DNA of 32,919 nucleotides, taken from the NCBI GenBank assembly GCA_037447655.1, contig JBBHKE010000688.1, positions 1 to 32,919 on the forward strand. The letters run 5' to 3'. A program made the translations under genes and the position numbers. The stretch is from Zygnema cylindricum (lineage: Eukaryota > Streptophyta > Zygnematophyceae > Zygnematales > Zygnemataceae). This document shows positions 10,394-20,810 of the stretch, one piece after another. The notes under the pieces were generated by a model. The model had not been told where the DNA came from and ran no database searches. It was given only the letters and a program-made list of their open reading frames with translations. Numbering within the stretch: the stretch's first letter is position 1; every line of letters starts with the position of its first letter.

Positions 10394-11584
10394 CATGGGG
10401 AGATACCCTTAGTGTGAGCTTGATCTCTAAGTTTCTAATGCATGGAGAAACACCCTTAATGTGCAGGGTACAAAAGTCGTATCCCCGTCCGCCAAAAGTT
10501 GGACGATTGGCGACTCACCAACGGTGCTCGAGCATTACGCGTCGTCTGTTGGACAATTGACCGTGAAGAGAATTTGGCCGTCATTGGCTATTAACGATTA
10601 GGGTACTTTCGCATGTGCTAAAGTTACAGTTATCTTTTGTCGTTTTCCTCTATAACTTGAAAAAAAACAAGAAAATTTGCAGCCGTACCAAAAAAACGAA
10701 ATTACCACCGTACAAGTTGTGTTACCGTGAAACTTTGTAGGTACTGTAGTTTGTCGTTTAGCTCAATGCAGTTTGTCGTCTAACGCGTTTCGTCCCATTT
10801 TCACGTCTTCCCAACTCATCTTCAAAATTTATATAAAATCACCTCGCGAGGTGATTTTAAATAAAGTTACAAGATGCGGGCAAATAGGCTGACGCTGTCG
10901 CACATGTCTGAGTTTTTTACAATTCTCGTGCGTGGAGTACCAAAAAAAAAAGCCAGTTGCACGTTTACACCATGTACCTACCGTTTTCCGTGCGCTATTT
11001 TCCTTACAAGGGCCGTGGAGGGGTCTCGACCCACTGACGCCATTTCGCAAAAGCGAAGTCTATGAAAGCGCCTCTCTCTTTCTCTCACTCCCACTACCGC
11101 CTCTTTCTCACAATTCTTGCAATGAAAAACGTTAATAATGGTATCAAATGAAATATCTCTAAAAATGATTTTTTTTCAATACCTTTGGGCGTATTTTGAT
11201 GGCAAGTAAAGTGAGAAAGGACAAAAAAACATAATCGGGAAACCATGGCGGAAAGATTTAGAATTTGTGGCGTCGACGCTGTCATATTTTGAGCGTGACG
11301 TCAAAATGTCGCAAACCCTAAACATCTACAATATCAGATCACAAGAAGTTAGACGTCTACAAGTGTCACTATTTTGTAAAGTCGTTAACTGCCGCGAGTT
11401 TTGTAGTCGTCTACAACAGTCACAAATTACACCCACGTCTACATCTGCCACAATCTAAAGTTACGATTTCATTTTTTTACATACGAATGCTTTGAAAGTT
11501 GTACAAAGAATCTTTGCTAAAAAACAAAGTAACAAGACTAAGTTTCGGTTACATGCGAAAGTACCCTTAGGGTATGCCCCCATG
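10394..11584. mobile_element. Candidate inverted-repeat element with CATGGGG...CCCCATG ends, TA-flanked
   Basis: Counting the flanking GTA, the left end reads GTACATGGGGAGATACCCTT (10391-10410) and the right end reversed reads GTACATGGGGGCATACCCTA (11587 downwards); 19 of the first 22 positions match. TA lies on both sides (10392-10393, 11585-11586). No transposase frame is seen. A third end of the same kind at 12322 and a degenerate one near 10440 complicate the boundaries, so the element could be composite. Confidence 0.35.
10834..10859. repeat. 26-bp perfect palindrome
   Basis: TAAAATCACCTCG followed by its exact reverse complement, with no spacer (centre between 10846 and 10847). It can form a cruciform or a 13-bp hairpin stem. 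No promoter or terminator context is apparent; it lies inside the candidate element 10394-11584. Confidence 0.9.
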
Positions 11585-11589
11585 TACTT

Positions 11590-13004
11590 GTAACTTAGCG
11601 AACTTACATTGTATTTTAGCGCGGATCCCGGTTTTCAAATGTCCCTATGTTTAACAACGTAATCATAACTTACGTTTGTGACGATTGTATACGTCGACAA
11701 TACCTGTGACGACTGTCAACGTCTACAATCTGTGTTGTCGCACGTTATTTTTTGGAACTGCTTGTGACGTCGCATGTCTTACCGTGACATTGTGGACGTA
11801 CCTCATTCTAGCCTGTGCAGTTTCACGGTTGAAGAGGATGCACTTTGCCTTCGCGTCTCCTATCCGCTCTATGTGAAATGGCACCGGAATTTCGAGACCC
11901 CTGCAAAAAAATAAATCCGTACTAAACGAAAACGGACAAAATCAAATAGATTGTGTACTTTTCTTCGTCGTATTTAATGCAAACGGACAAAAAATAGCGA
12001 ATTATGTAATTTTCTTTGTCTTTGGAAATCGTATGATTTTTTTTGAAATTTACTACACGAGCGAATATATGTTCCTATTTGTTTATCAAAAACACCTTAT
12101 TTTAAAACACATCGCGTATGTGTTTTAAGCATAGGTTTGAAGATGATGTTTTTTTTCGTGGAAGTGGGTCGAAAAACACAAGACGACAAATTTTTGTACA
12201 TCCTAAGTTCGAGGATGACGCAAATTGTACTCTACAAATTTGCGATTCTTTCGTACGATTGAAACTTAAGCAGTACGGCGCTAAGTTTTACAGGAAAACA
12301 TCATAAAAAAAACCCTTATTTGTACACATGGGGACATACCCTTAGTCAATTTACGCCATTTTTTTGGCGTCGTCGCCAAATTGTCTTGATGGTACAAGTT
12401 AATGTACGACAAGACCACGAACAATTTTGTTTTCATGGCTGCGAAGCGCGTTAAGAAAGTCGTTGACTTCGTGATAGGTTAGTCGCGATTGTTTGACACG
12501 TGGGACTCTTATCGTACGGATCATTGTTGCGCTACGCACGCATTCGCGGATAGGGTTTTGACTTATTACGTATACATTCTTTTGTTCCTCTTTTTGGAGG
12601 ACATGCACTAAAGGCGTATGTCGCGCCAGATAAGCGGACGTACGCGGCGAGTCACTCCAAATGGGAATACACCCTCGATATGGATCATAGTTCAAAAGTA
12701 GGTGTTTTTGTTTTGCCCTTTTTCTAAAAAGGGGAAAGCATTGTAGTCGCACACGTCTCTGGTGACAACGACAATTGATCGTCGATTTTTTTTGTATAAG
12801 ATCTTGGGCCGTCGAGTGTTTTGAGTTTTGATTGGCTTTGTCATGTTCTAATTTTGATGTAAATAAAAAGAGACACGTGGTACAATCCTATTTGCTGTTT
12901 AGCGTGGTTGTAATGGTAATGATTTGGGTACTGTACGGTACCGTACCACTGTTGCTCGTAGAGAATCTACCAATTGGTGAAAGCAAGAAGGTACAAATTT
13001 TCAA
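11590..13004. other. Intergenic stretch with isolated element ends, no recognised gene
   Basis: Contains an isolated end GTACACATGGGGACATACCC (from 12322) like those of the candidate element at 10394, and an isolated CATAGTTCAAAAGTAGG (from 12686) identical to the 17-bp terminal repeat of the MITE at 26284. A short direct repeat AACGGACAAAA recurs 51 bp apart (11931 and 11982). Near 12930 is the palindrome TACGGTACCGTA. Frames are short and without recognisable domains. Confidence 0.5.
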
Positions 13005-13234
13005 TATGGTCGGCCGCTGTGCATCGCGTCGTGCTGATTTTTTCAGCATGGACGTGACCGTCAACAGGCAAACCGAACCGACTATTTCCAGCGTGCCCGT
13101 ACTTATTTTTGTGTAAGTATATGGTCGGCCGCCGTGCATCGCGCCGTCTTGATTTTTTCAGCATGGACGTGACCGTCAACAGGCGAACCGAACCGACTAT
13201 TTCTAGCGTGTCCGTACTTATTTTTGTGTAAGCA
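13005..13234. repeat. Two-copy tandem duplication, 115-bp period
   Basis: Unit 1 (13005-13119) and unit 2 (13120-13234) both begin TATGGTCGGCCG and end near TTATTTTTGTGTAAG. I count about 7 mismatches and no indels, roughly 94% identity. The units are GC-richer than their surroundings. No coding function is recognised. Confidence 0.9.
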
Positions 13235-13960
13235 CACCACGAATCGTTTTCAGTGTTTATATTATTAATTCAGTACCCGTAAATTTTGAACCTCAAACCT
13301 AAAATAGGATTAGTATTTCTATTTTTTCCATTATGTTAATGTAGGTACGGTTTAAATAGTATCAATGCTACAAATTTGGGCTGTTATTAAATAGTAATTA
13401 CTGTGCAGTACACCGTGAATCGTTATTTCTCTATTAGTGCTGATAGTTATTGCTTTACGACCGACAATATTAAACGTCGCGACTGTTAAGTTTCAATCCG
13501 TTGTCAAAAATAAATAATTGTATACAATTTATGTCAATTGAAACAAAATAAATATATGAGAAATAAAAACTATGTGGGGGCACAGTCGTCCACTAAACGA
13601 CACGAAGAAATGAAACGACAGACTAAATCGTATCATGCGACAAAATTTAACATCTAATAAATATATTTCATAAAAAAGACAAAATTTTACGCTAAATACT
13701 CGTATGTTACGGGTTTATTAATTATTTGCTATCAAAATCCATGGCGGAAAGGTTCATGTATGTAAAAGAAGATGACGAAGCCAAGTGGATGTTTAGTTCA
13801 CGTTTCGTTCATGTAGGGGGTTTGATTAAGCGTAAAAGTTTCACATTAATTTGAGCGTTTGATCTCAATCTAACGAACGATATGAATGAATGGACTGAAT
13901 ATTTAATGTAGTATTAAATACTTTAATGTTAAATCTAGAATACACATTAAACCATTAGCA
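13235..13960. other. AT-rich stretch before the plus-strand Copia remnant
   Basis: No gene, RNA or clear repeat recognised. A 5' LTR for the remnant that follows is not present here: none of the blocks of the LTR family seen elsewhere in the window occurs. Confidence 0.5.
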
Positions 13961-15120
13961 TTGTTCAACCATAAGCGTGATGAGAGGAATGACGCTGACG
14001 AGCGGAAGTGTGATGAGAAGAAGAAAGCCAAAGGTAAACCTTATCGGAACTTTGGTGGAAATAGAGGAAAAGGAAAAGAAAGGGGAGCTTTGAAAAAAGG
14101 GGTTTGTTTCTTTTGTAGGAAAGTGGGTCACTATATAGAGGAGTGCCCTTGGTTAGAAGAAATTAGAAGTTGGAATGTGAATAAGGAGGAAGAAGGGGAG
14201 AGGAGAAAGAGGATAAAGAAATTCTTGAGCTTCTTCATATCGGTAGTATGGGGAAGAGAGAAAAACACACAAAAATTCCACGAAAGCAACAGTGTGTTTT
14301 TGGAGGCATAAGGGAAGTCAAGCAAAAGAAGGTACGTGGGGGAGTTAGACATGATGAGAATGTCAAAGAGTGGAGAATGTATGACTTAGAAATGAGAAAG
14401 TCAGATCAAGGAGCCATAATTGAAAAAAAGAAAAATAAAAAATAATGTGGATAATTTTATAGATATTTTGGAAACAGAAAACTTGTCGGAAAAATGGACT
14501 TCAACACATTCCGATGAAAGGGGAGAAGTGGATCTAGAAGGGGTTTTAAAGGATAGGGGAGAAGAGGGATATTTAATGAAAGGTTTAGGGGAAGAAAAAT
14601 GTTTATTGGGAATAAAATAAGAAAGTGAGTGGAAAAAATTCCATGAAAGAGAGTGAGGAAAGTTCATGAAATGGGGTAATTATCATGGATAAAAATATGA
14701 GTTCGAAAGATGTAGATTTTATGAGGAACTTAGTGGGGACTCTTGATTTAAAAATAAATTTGGGGGGTAATGGTTTTGACATCACTAATGGGAGTGATGC
14801 CATCTATGAAGGTGTGCTTGTAAAAGGGTTAGCATCTAGGTGTGTGTTGCATATTGGAGATGGGGCTGGTTGTTTGAATTTCAAGAGGGAAATTGGATTT
14901 TGTGTGGATGGAAAAGAGAAGAGGTGGATAAAATCTTTGTTCGGATGCTAAATAAATTGTGTGATCAACAAGATGCAATGTTTATTTCAGCTCATCTAAC
15001 ATTCTTTTTTGAATGAAGTTATTTAATTAAAGATTTGTGAAAATAAAAGAAAGAAGAAAAAGAAATGAAAAATATATTTGGTAGGAGTTGAAAGGAAAGT
15101 AGACTAGAAAATAAGGGGAG
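13961..15120 (+). pseudogene. Copia-type gag remnant with zinc knuckle, followed by charged unrecognised frames and a polypurine tract
   Basis: The first frame (13961-14311, 116 codons) has a basic stretch (KKKAKGKPYRNFGGNRGKGK) and then a canonical CCHC zinc knuckle, C-FF-C-RKVG-H-YIEE-C (14105-14146), typical of retroelement nucleocapsids. After it come Lys/Glu-rich frames at about 14248-14445, 14420-14620 and 14685-14951 in different phases, so at least three frameshifts if this was once one protein. I see no protease DSG/DTG, integrase or RT motif in them. The run GAAAATAAGGGGAG at 15107-15120 directly abuts the LTR at 15121 and looks like the plus-strand priming site. No 5' LTR is present upstream. 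It is either an internally deleted Copia or a gag-only, non-autonomous element. Confidence 0.6.
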
Positions 15121-16113
15121 TGTTGAAGTGTATGTATTTTCTAGGTCTGAATAAAGGAAAAATTAATAAGAGGAAGTCAGCAAAGGCAGCTTGCCTCTCG
15201 CTCCACTCTCGAAACCCCCACACTTGTCGCAGTCACTGAAGGTTGGATAGGAAGCTAGAGCCATGGCTGCCCATGCTGCCTCCATGCTGCCTAGAGAGAG
15301 AGACAGGCTGTAATTTTTGGTAGGTTTACCAAAAGGGTCTTCACAGACCCATGATTTGATCGTGGTACCTGCCGTCCGTCAAGTATCCAATAGCGGGTTG
15401 CTTTATCCTATATTCTAGGATGAGTGCTAAAGTATATAGGGTATAACAATTATATAAACCTTAACGACGCAATGTGTTTCATTTAACTGATTACGGGACA
15501 GACTGTACACGGAAATGGATTAGACCGCACGAATTTCGGACCGCACGGAATTAACGAAACAACATTTTATTTAGACGACCAATATTAAATGTCGGTCTTC
15601 ATCGAACAGTCGTGGTGCGAGTCGGGATTCCGGAATGGCCGCCTTGGCGTTTTCGCGCGCCGCCACTCCGCATGACACGTGGCAATATCTTGGAGGATTG
15701 CGGGATCTCCGGAACAGGAGATGACAAGTTTGAATGTGACACATGTCACATTATTGCGATGTCGTACAAGGACCGTACAGAAAGTACTCCGACTTTTCTA
15801 CTTTTATATACGGTACAGTCATATGATTTGTTAGTACCTCAGTACTAGGGAGCTTAGAGAGGGGTTTTAGGACTTAGAATATTTTTGGTTTGTAGCCGCC
15901 TCTATCCTAGAAAACATATATATAAATCGGCAGACTTTGCCATTTTATCAACTCAGTTAACCATTTTCAGTGATTCTTTTTGTTGCAGACTCAAGAGAGT
16001 CCAAGCTACACAAGGGTGTAGTCGATCTGAGTTTTTGCTTGCCATGGTGGGTGAATTTCTAAAGGAAAGTCAAAGTGGGTGAATGTGTCCAAAACTCATA
16101 TTCTAACTTTGCA
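15121..16113 (+). mobile_element. LTR-like repeat, copy 2, joined to the upstream polypurine tract
   Basis: Starts TGTTGAAGTG directly after the polypurine tract and probably ends TTTGCA at 16113, giving a TG...CA repeat of about 1 kb. A TATA box (TATATATAAAT, about 15916-15926) is followed by a transcript-like R/U5 region with GATTCTTTTTGTTGCAG, the GACTCAAGAGAGTCC block and ACACAAGGGTG, all shared with copies 1 and 3. On the minus strand the U3 part contains the conserved GATCAAATC motif (a GWTCRANNC-type B box). This copy gives the best evidence that the family is an LTR. Confidence 0.62.
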
Positions 16114-16889
16114 TTTTGTGGTGGAACTAAGCACACAGAAAGTCTTATTTTGCAGGGGTGAAGTTGTATTGGGATTCTGATTGTCAAGAGGTCAATCATT
16201 TGGGTTTGTTTCAACTTGGAGTCGGCACTAACTAGATAATCTTCTTTGGATATGCGAATTTTGTGGGGGATGGATCCCATAATGTTACAAATTTCGACTA
16301 TACAACAAAAAAAGAGTTATTTGCTTCTCGCAATCTTTATATTATTTATGATGTAGCCAACATTGGACCTCTCAAATAATTGGCCTTTCTAAAAAAATAC
16401 GTATTAACATTAATGTTGTTTTATGTGCGAAAGTACAAAATATAAATGGGATCAAATTATTCTTTTTTATTTTAATCAACAATTTACAGTGAACCTCTAC
16501 CAAAGATATAAATCTTGAATCATGCTTTAAGATAGTGTATTTTTATGGTACATAACACAATATCACGATACCAAATACAATGCTTCCAACTACAATACAA
16601 ATACGAGAAAAATTGTAATATAAAATCAAAAATGATGCAACAAATCGTAGCCATTTTACATTTTTTGCGTAGATTCCTTAGCTAATTCACTATAGATAAA
16701 TCAGTTTTATCAATAATCAATATATGTTACTTTAAGGTTTCATATCATTTATGTACTATCGTGATATCTCAAACAACACGAAATAACAATATAATGATAT
16801 TGATATTGAATCGTCTACACTATACATAAAAAATCAGAAAGTTTTCATGTAACTCATTTTTTACCTCTTGTCACCGTAATATTAAGGGT
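16114..16889. other. AT-rich stretch, no gene recognised
   Basis: No coding or RNA signal. Two related motifs around ATCGTGATAT occur at about 16560 and 16767 in opposite orientation. Nothing else could be supported. Confidence 0.45.
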
Positions 16890-16959
16890 CATATAAGACC
16901 ACGCTTCTCTTTACCATTATTCAAGCTTTTCCATTCAAGTTTGTGTTATTTGGATCATC

Positions 16960-17605
16960 ATGAGCTCACAGGATAAACCTTCCAAATACAAAGTTAAAGT
17001 GAGTAGTGCATATGTTGACCACCAACATATTATTTTGTTCGGTAGTAAAGGTTTACTTTTTATTCCCATGCGTGTGCCAACCTTTTGGAAAAAATGTTAG
17101 CTTTCAAAATAACTTATGAATTGTGTAGGAGTTGGTACAATCTTCATGTGTACGACCACTAAATCCATTTAAAAAATTTGATGGTGACCAATTGAAGCAT
17201 GCAATGAATTTACTCACGTGGACCAAAAAGCATTTTTGTACCAAGTTTTATTTTAAGCAGCAAGTTTAATTGTAAAACCACTACAAACCTTTCAAAAATG
17301 GCATATCTTTCAAACATGTTTATAAGCTTTTCAACATCACTCTCCGATACATAGCTCCTTTGCAAAATAAAACAATATAAATAACTATTATTAAGACCAC
17401 ATTCTTAATTTATGAAATAAGGTGTTCATGAGCTAATTTTTTTTGTGTATTAGGCGAAGTGTCCAAATTTACGCGTACACTCTACCATTAATAAACACCA
17501 CGAGACACGAAAAAACATTTATGTTGATATTTGCCATTTGTGTTCCAAGTCAACCTTTATTTAGGATTGTAAAGACTTCCATCACCATTATACATATCGG
17601 TACTT
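16960..17605 (+). pseudogene. Possible broken small gene of three exon-like segments, function unknown
   Basis: A TATA-like CATATAAGA lies near 16890. The ATG at 16960 opens MSSQDKPSKYKVK and stops exactly at a consensus donor (AAA|GTGAGT, 16999). An acceptor TTGTGTAG precedes 17129, from which ELVQSSCVRPLNPFKKFDGD continues in phase to a stop near 17271; a GT just before that stop could instead be a donor. A further acceptor-like TGTATTAG precedes 17454, where a frame runs AKCPNLRVHS... with a CHLC cluster and a His-rich DCKDFHHHYTYR segment, but with a stop between them. The segment ends where the minus-strand LTR begins (17606). The Cys/His content suggests metal binding; this is inference. 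I do not recognise the family, and chance splice sites are a real alternative. Confidence 0.25.
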
Positions 17606-18666
17606 TGCAATTTTGAGACCTCCAAAGGTCCTCAGAATGAGCATTTCACACGAAGCCCCTAGGATAACCGTGACCCCTTTGTGTTTCGACAAGAATAACT
17701 GCCACCTTGGCAGACAAAAAACTTTGGCCACCTTCACCCTTGTGAAGACAAGACTCCCTTCAGTCGATAGCAGAAAGAATCTCTGAATTTGCTCCCATGA
17801 GCAGTAAGTTATGAAGGGTCAAAGTCTACCTTTTGTACAGAAGCACTCTCGGAGAGAAGCACCTATCTACCAATTTTTCTAAGTCATAAATCCCTCTCCA
17901 AACCCTCTACTATTAAAGTAATGCAAAAATTGGAATACTGTGTCATATAGAAAGGTATAGGTGCCAGAGTACTGTTTGTACGACCATCGTACGGCATGGC
18001 CAAAATGTCGATGCCTGCCATATCCGGATTCGTTCCCATGTTCTCAAGAGATGTTGCAAGCCAATGAGGTTGTGTCACGTGTCATTTGTCGTGGCGGTGA
18101 CCAAAAACCGCCGAAACACCCATTCCGCGATCTCGGCACTTATCGTGGCCGTTTGATTTAAATCCGGCTTTCAATTATAGCCGTCAAAAAAAAGAGCGCG
18201 ATATTTGTTTCGCCGTAGAAACAAATGTGCGATATTCATTTCGCAAAGTATCGTAAATCGTACTATTCTAAACTAAATATATGAACTAAGAATCTATTCG
18301 TGTCGTTAAATGAATTTGTCTACGTGTACATCTTCAAATACTTATCGAACCCTATATGACTCAGATTGGTCCAAAACTTTTTTGATAAAGCTAACGGCTA
18401 CTAGCGACTTTGACGGACGGCAGGTACCACGATCAAATCCTGGGTCAGTCAAGTTCCTTTTTGGTAAACCTACTAAACTATTGCCTATCTCTCTCTAGAC
18501 AACATAGGCAGCCATGGCTTTAGCTCCCTCTCCAACCTTTAGTGACTGCGAAAACTGTGAGAGTTGAAGAAAGGAGTTAAAGGCAGACTGCCTCTGCTTC
18601 TTTTTTGCATTTAATCTTTTACAAGTTTAAACCTAGAAAATTCTAAAAGAACCTTTAATTTCTACA
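17606..18666 (-). mobile_element. LTR-like repeat, copy 3
   Basis: Full-length relative of the copies at 8220 and 15121. In the reading sense it starts TGTAGAAATTAAAGG (18666 downwards) and ends AAAATTGCA (17606). The TATA region is weak (TGTACAAAAGG). The blocks GATTCTTTCTGCT, GACTGAAGGGAGTC and CACAAGGGTG are kept. The antisense B-box form is GATCAAATCC (plus strand, about 18430-18440). It abuts the partial copy 4, implying nested insertion or recombination. Confidence 0.6.
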
Positions 18667-19046
18667 TAAATCAATTCACGCCGTTAAATGAATTTATATA
18701 CGAGCACATCTATATATATTTAACAAACCCTTATATACCTCAACATTGATTGTAGACTAATAGGATAAAACTAACGGCTATCGGCGAACTTGACGGACGG
18801 CAAGTACCAATATCAAATCTTGGGTCCGTGAATGCCCTTTTTGGTAAACCTACCAAACTTTTGCCTCTCTCTCTATGGGCAACATAGGCACCCATGGCTC
18901 TAGCTCCCTCTCCAACCTTCATTAACTGCGACAAGTGTGCGAGCTCAAAAGAGGAGTTAGAGACAGACTGCCTCTGCTTCTTTTCTGCATTTTATCTTTG
19001 CAAGTTTCAAACCGAGAAAATACTAAAAGAACTTTTAATTTCTACA
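18667..19046 (-). mobile_element. LTR-like repeat, copy 4, truncated
   Basis: Only the first 380 bp or so of the LTR are present, starting TGTAGAAATTAAAAG at 19046 and broken at copy 3. It interrupts the RT fragment on its right exactly after the codons for MDIKIAF. Shares GCACCCATGGCTCTAGCTCC and the ATATCAAATC motif with the other copies on the plus strand. Confidence 0.58.
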
Positions 19047-19600
19047 GAAGGCTATCTTGATGTCCATTTGATGTACTTCCATGTCTTCGGCTGCTGCCAA
19101 ACTGAGAAGTATCCGGATGGAGGGGAACTTGATGATTAGGGCAAATGTCTCCTCGTAGTGAATTTCTCTTTCTAGGTAAATCCTTTCCCCACTAACCAAG
19201 CCTTGTAGCGCTCAATGGTGTTCTCCAAGTTGAGTTTCAATTTAAATACCCACTTACACCCGATAGGCTTCCTGTTAGGGGGACAGTCCACCAATTCCCA
19301 CATATCGGCTAACATAATCGAAGCCATCTCCTCATTATTGGCGGTCTTCCACCGGTTCCTCTCAAGACAGTTCATCGCCTCACCATAAGTTTGGGGTTCC
19401 TCGCGATGAGACAATTTGGTTACCTTGTTGTGGACTTGTGTCTCTTGCCGTTTTTTGATGCTTCTCTTTTCACCCTTAAACTCTGATGCCGCAATGGATG
19501 GCTCTCGTTGATTCTTTTGAACAGTTTCGACTTCTCCCCTATCCCTCAATTCCGTGTCTATTTCCACCACGTCTTCCACTTCAGTTGGAGCCTTTCTCTA
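19047..19600 (-). pseudogene. Copia reverse transcriptase fragment (N-terminal part)
   Basis: The frame at 19579-19172 contains the Copia RT entry region: NRWKTANNEEMASIM, MWELVDCPPNRKPIGCKWVF, then KLKLNLENTIERYKAWLVGKGFT. After a frameshift near 19172 the reading continues to LSLAAAEDM and QMDIKIAF, the first catalytic-Asp block of RT, where an LTR cuts it. Palm motif YVDD, RNase H and integrase are missing from this copy. It closely resembles the fragment at 22606-22052. Non-functional. Confidence 0.85.
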
Positions 19601-20077
19601 AGTTATGTTTTGAGTTCAGTGTTCTCTATATCTAAAGAATATTCTTCAGCCAATTTTACTTCTCTAACTCCTCTTTCTTCAAGAATCTCTTCTCTTTTAA
19701 GTCATTTTCACACACCAATCTATCACAAGAAATAGTCACAAAAATCGAGTCTTTTTCACTCGCTTCTCTCTCCACACTATCTTTGGTTTCAACAAATTTT
19801 TCCAATTCCTTCTACTTCTCCTCTTTTTTTAGTTACCTCGTCCTTTAGTAAGTTTGTGTCACTCACCAATCTGTCATAGGAAATATTGTTAGTATCCCAA
19901 TCATTTCTGTCAGCTATTTCTCCTCACCCCGAACAACATAGAAGGTCGATAAGTAAATAAATTGGTCAACAAAATTTGTATGCCTTTTGTCATCGGTCGA
20001 GTTTTGTCTCTCACTCATGAAAGCACTTGATTCTCTTCTTGTTGAGGGACAAAGCAGGTTGTTGTCCCATCCATTTT
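19601..20077 (-). pseudogene. Charged, degenerate region between gag and RT of the minus-strand Copia remnant
   Basis: No open frame of note. Pieces such as DRLVSDTNLLKDEV and a second DRLVCENDLK-like copy suggest a former Lys/Glu-rich coding stretch with an internal repeat, comparable in character to the post-gag part of the plus-strand remnant at 14248-14951. Protease and integrase, expected here in a Copia polyprotein, are not recognisable. Confidence 0.4.
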
Positions 20078-20810
20078 TTAAATTTCAAAAAAAAAAACAC
20101 TTGCACTTTTATAGGATGGACATACTCTGAAGGTATGTCCTAAATCATTACAGTAAAAACAATTCTTAGGTCGATCTCCAAACCCACTTTTACTTTTAGT
20201 TTTCTGCAATTGAGACTTAGATTCCTCCATATTTCTCTCACTTGATAATACCTTTCTACTAGCCTGTTCATCTAGAACAAATTTTCTTGTTAAAGTTAAA
20301 CTCCAATCCTTTTTATAAATTAAAGTCAATCGATCTAATGCACACTTAAATTCTTTAGGTAGGCTTCTCATTAACAAGAGAGCTTACTGAGCATCTGTAA
20401 AGTTTCCTCTTGCCAAATCATTTCTACAAATAATACTTGTAAGTCAATACAATGTTTCTCCATACTGCCTCCTATATACTTGTATTCAACAATTCTGGTA
20501 ACGCTACTAAGCAAATGATATAAAGATGTCTTTACATACGTACATTCTAAGCACTTCCATAGTTCAACTGCCTTTTTAAAACTTATGTATGTCATTACCA
20601 AATTCTCAGTCAATGAGTTCTTAATAACCCTTAGACACTCATGATTTTTCTTCTTGCATCCATTTGATGTTTCGTCCAAGGTACCGTCCACCACATCCAT
20701 TAGCTCCATCATCTCAAAGTAGCTCTCGAGCACACTCTTCCAATAGTGATATTTAGAACCATCAAATATGGGTAGCCATGGGCGTGAGCCATAACCTGTT
20801 GTCCATAGCC
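20078..20810 (-). pseudogene. Copia gag remnant (UBN2-type domain plus zinc knuckle), frameshifted
   Basis: The reading starts near FDGSKYHYWKSVLESYFEMM (about 20790-20700), the classic Copia gag opening, and continues through IKNSLTENLVMTYISFKKAV and TYVKTSLYHLL to about 20400. There a stop and frameshift separate it from ALLLMRSLPKEFKCALDRLT in another phase. A CCHC knuckle, C-FY-C-NDLG-H-TFRV-C, lies at 20120-20161. The gag would package element RNA into particles; this copy cannot be translated as one protein. A non-ATG codon begins the longest frame, and no clear start was found. Confidence 0.82.

Noticed and set aside
14131-14803. Minus-strand frames opposite the plus-strand gag remnant
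   Set aside because: Ser/Phe/Leu-rich shadows of the Lys/Glu-rich plus-strand frames; the zinc knuckle and polypurine tract fix the plus orientation.
19508-19735. 75-codon plus-strand frame in the minus-strand Copia region
   Set aside because: Antisense shadow of the gag-RT linker; Ser/Phe-rich and without motif.
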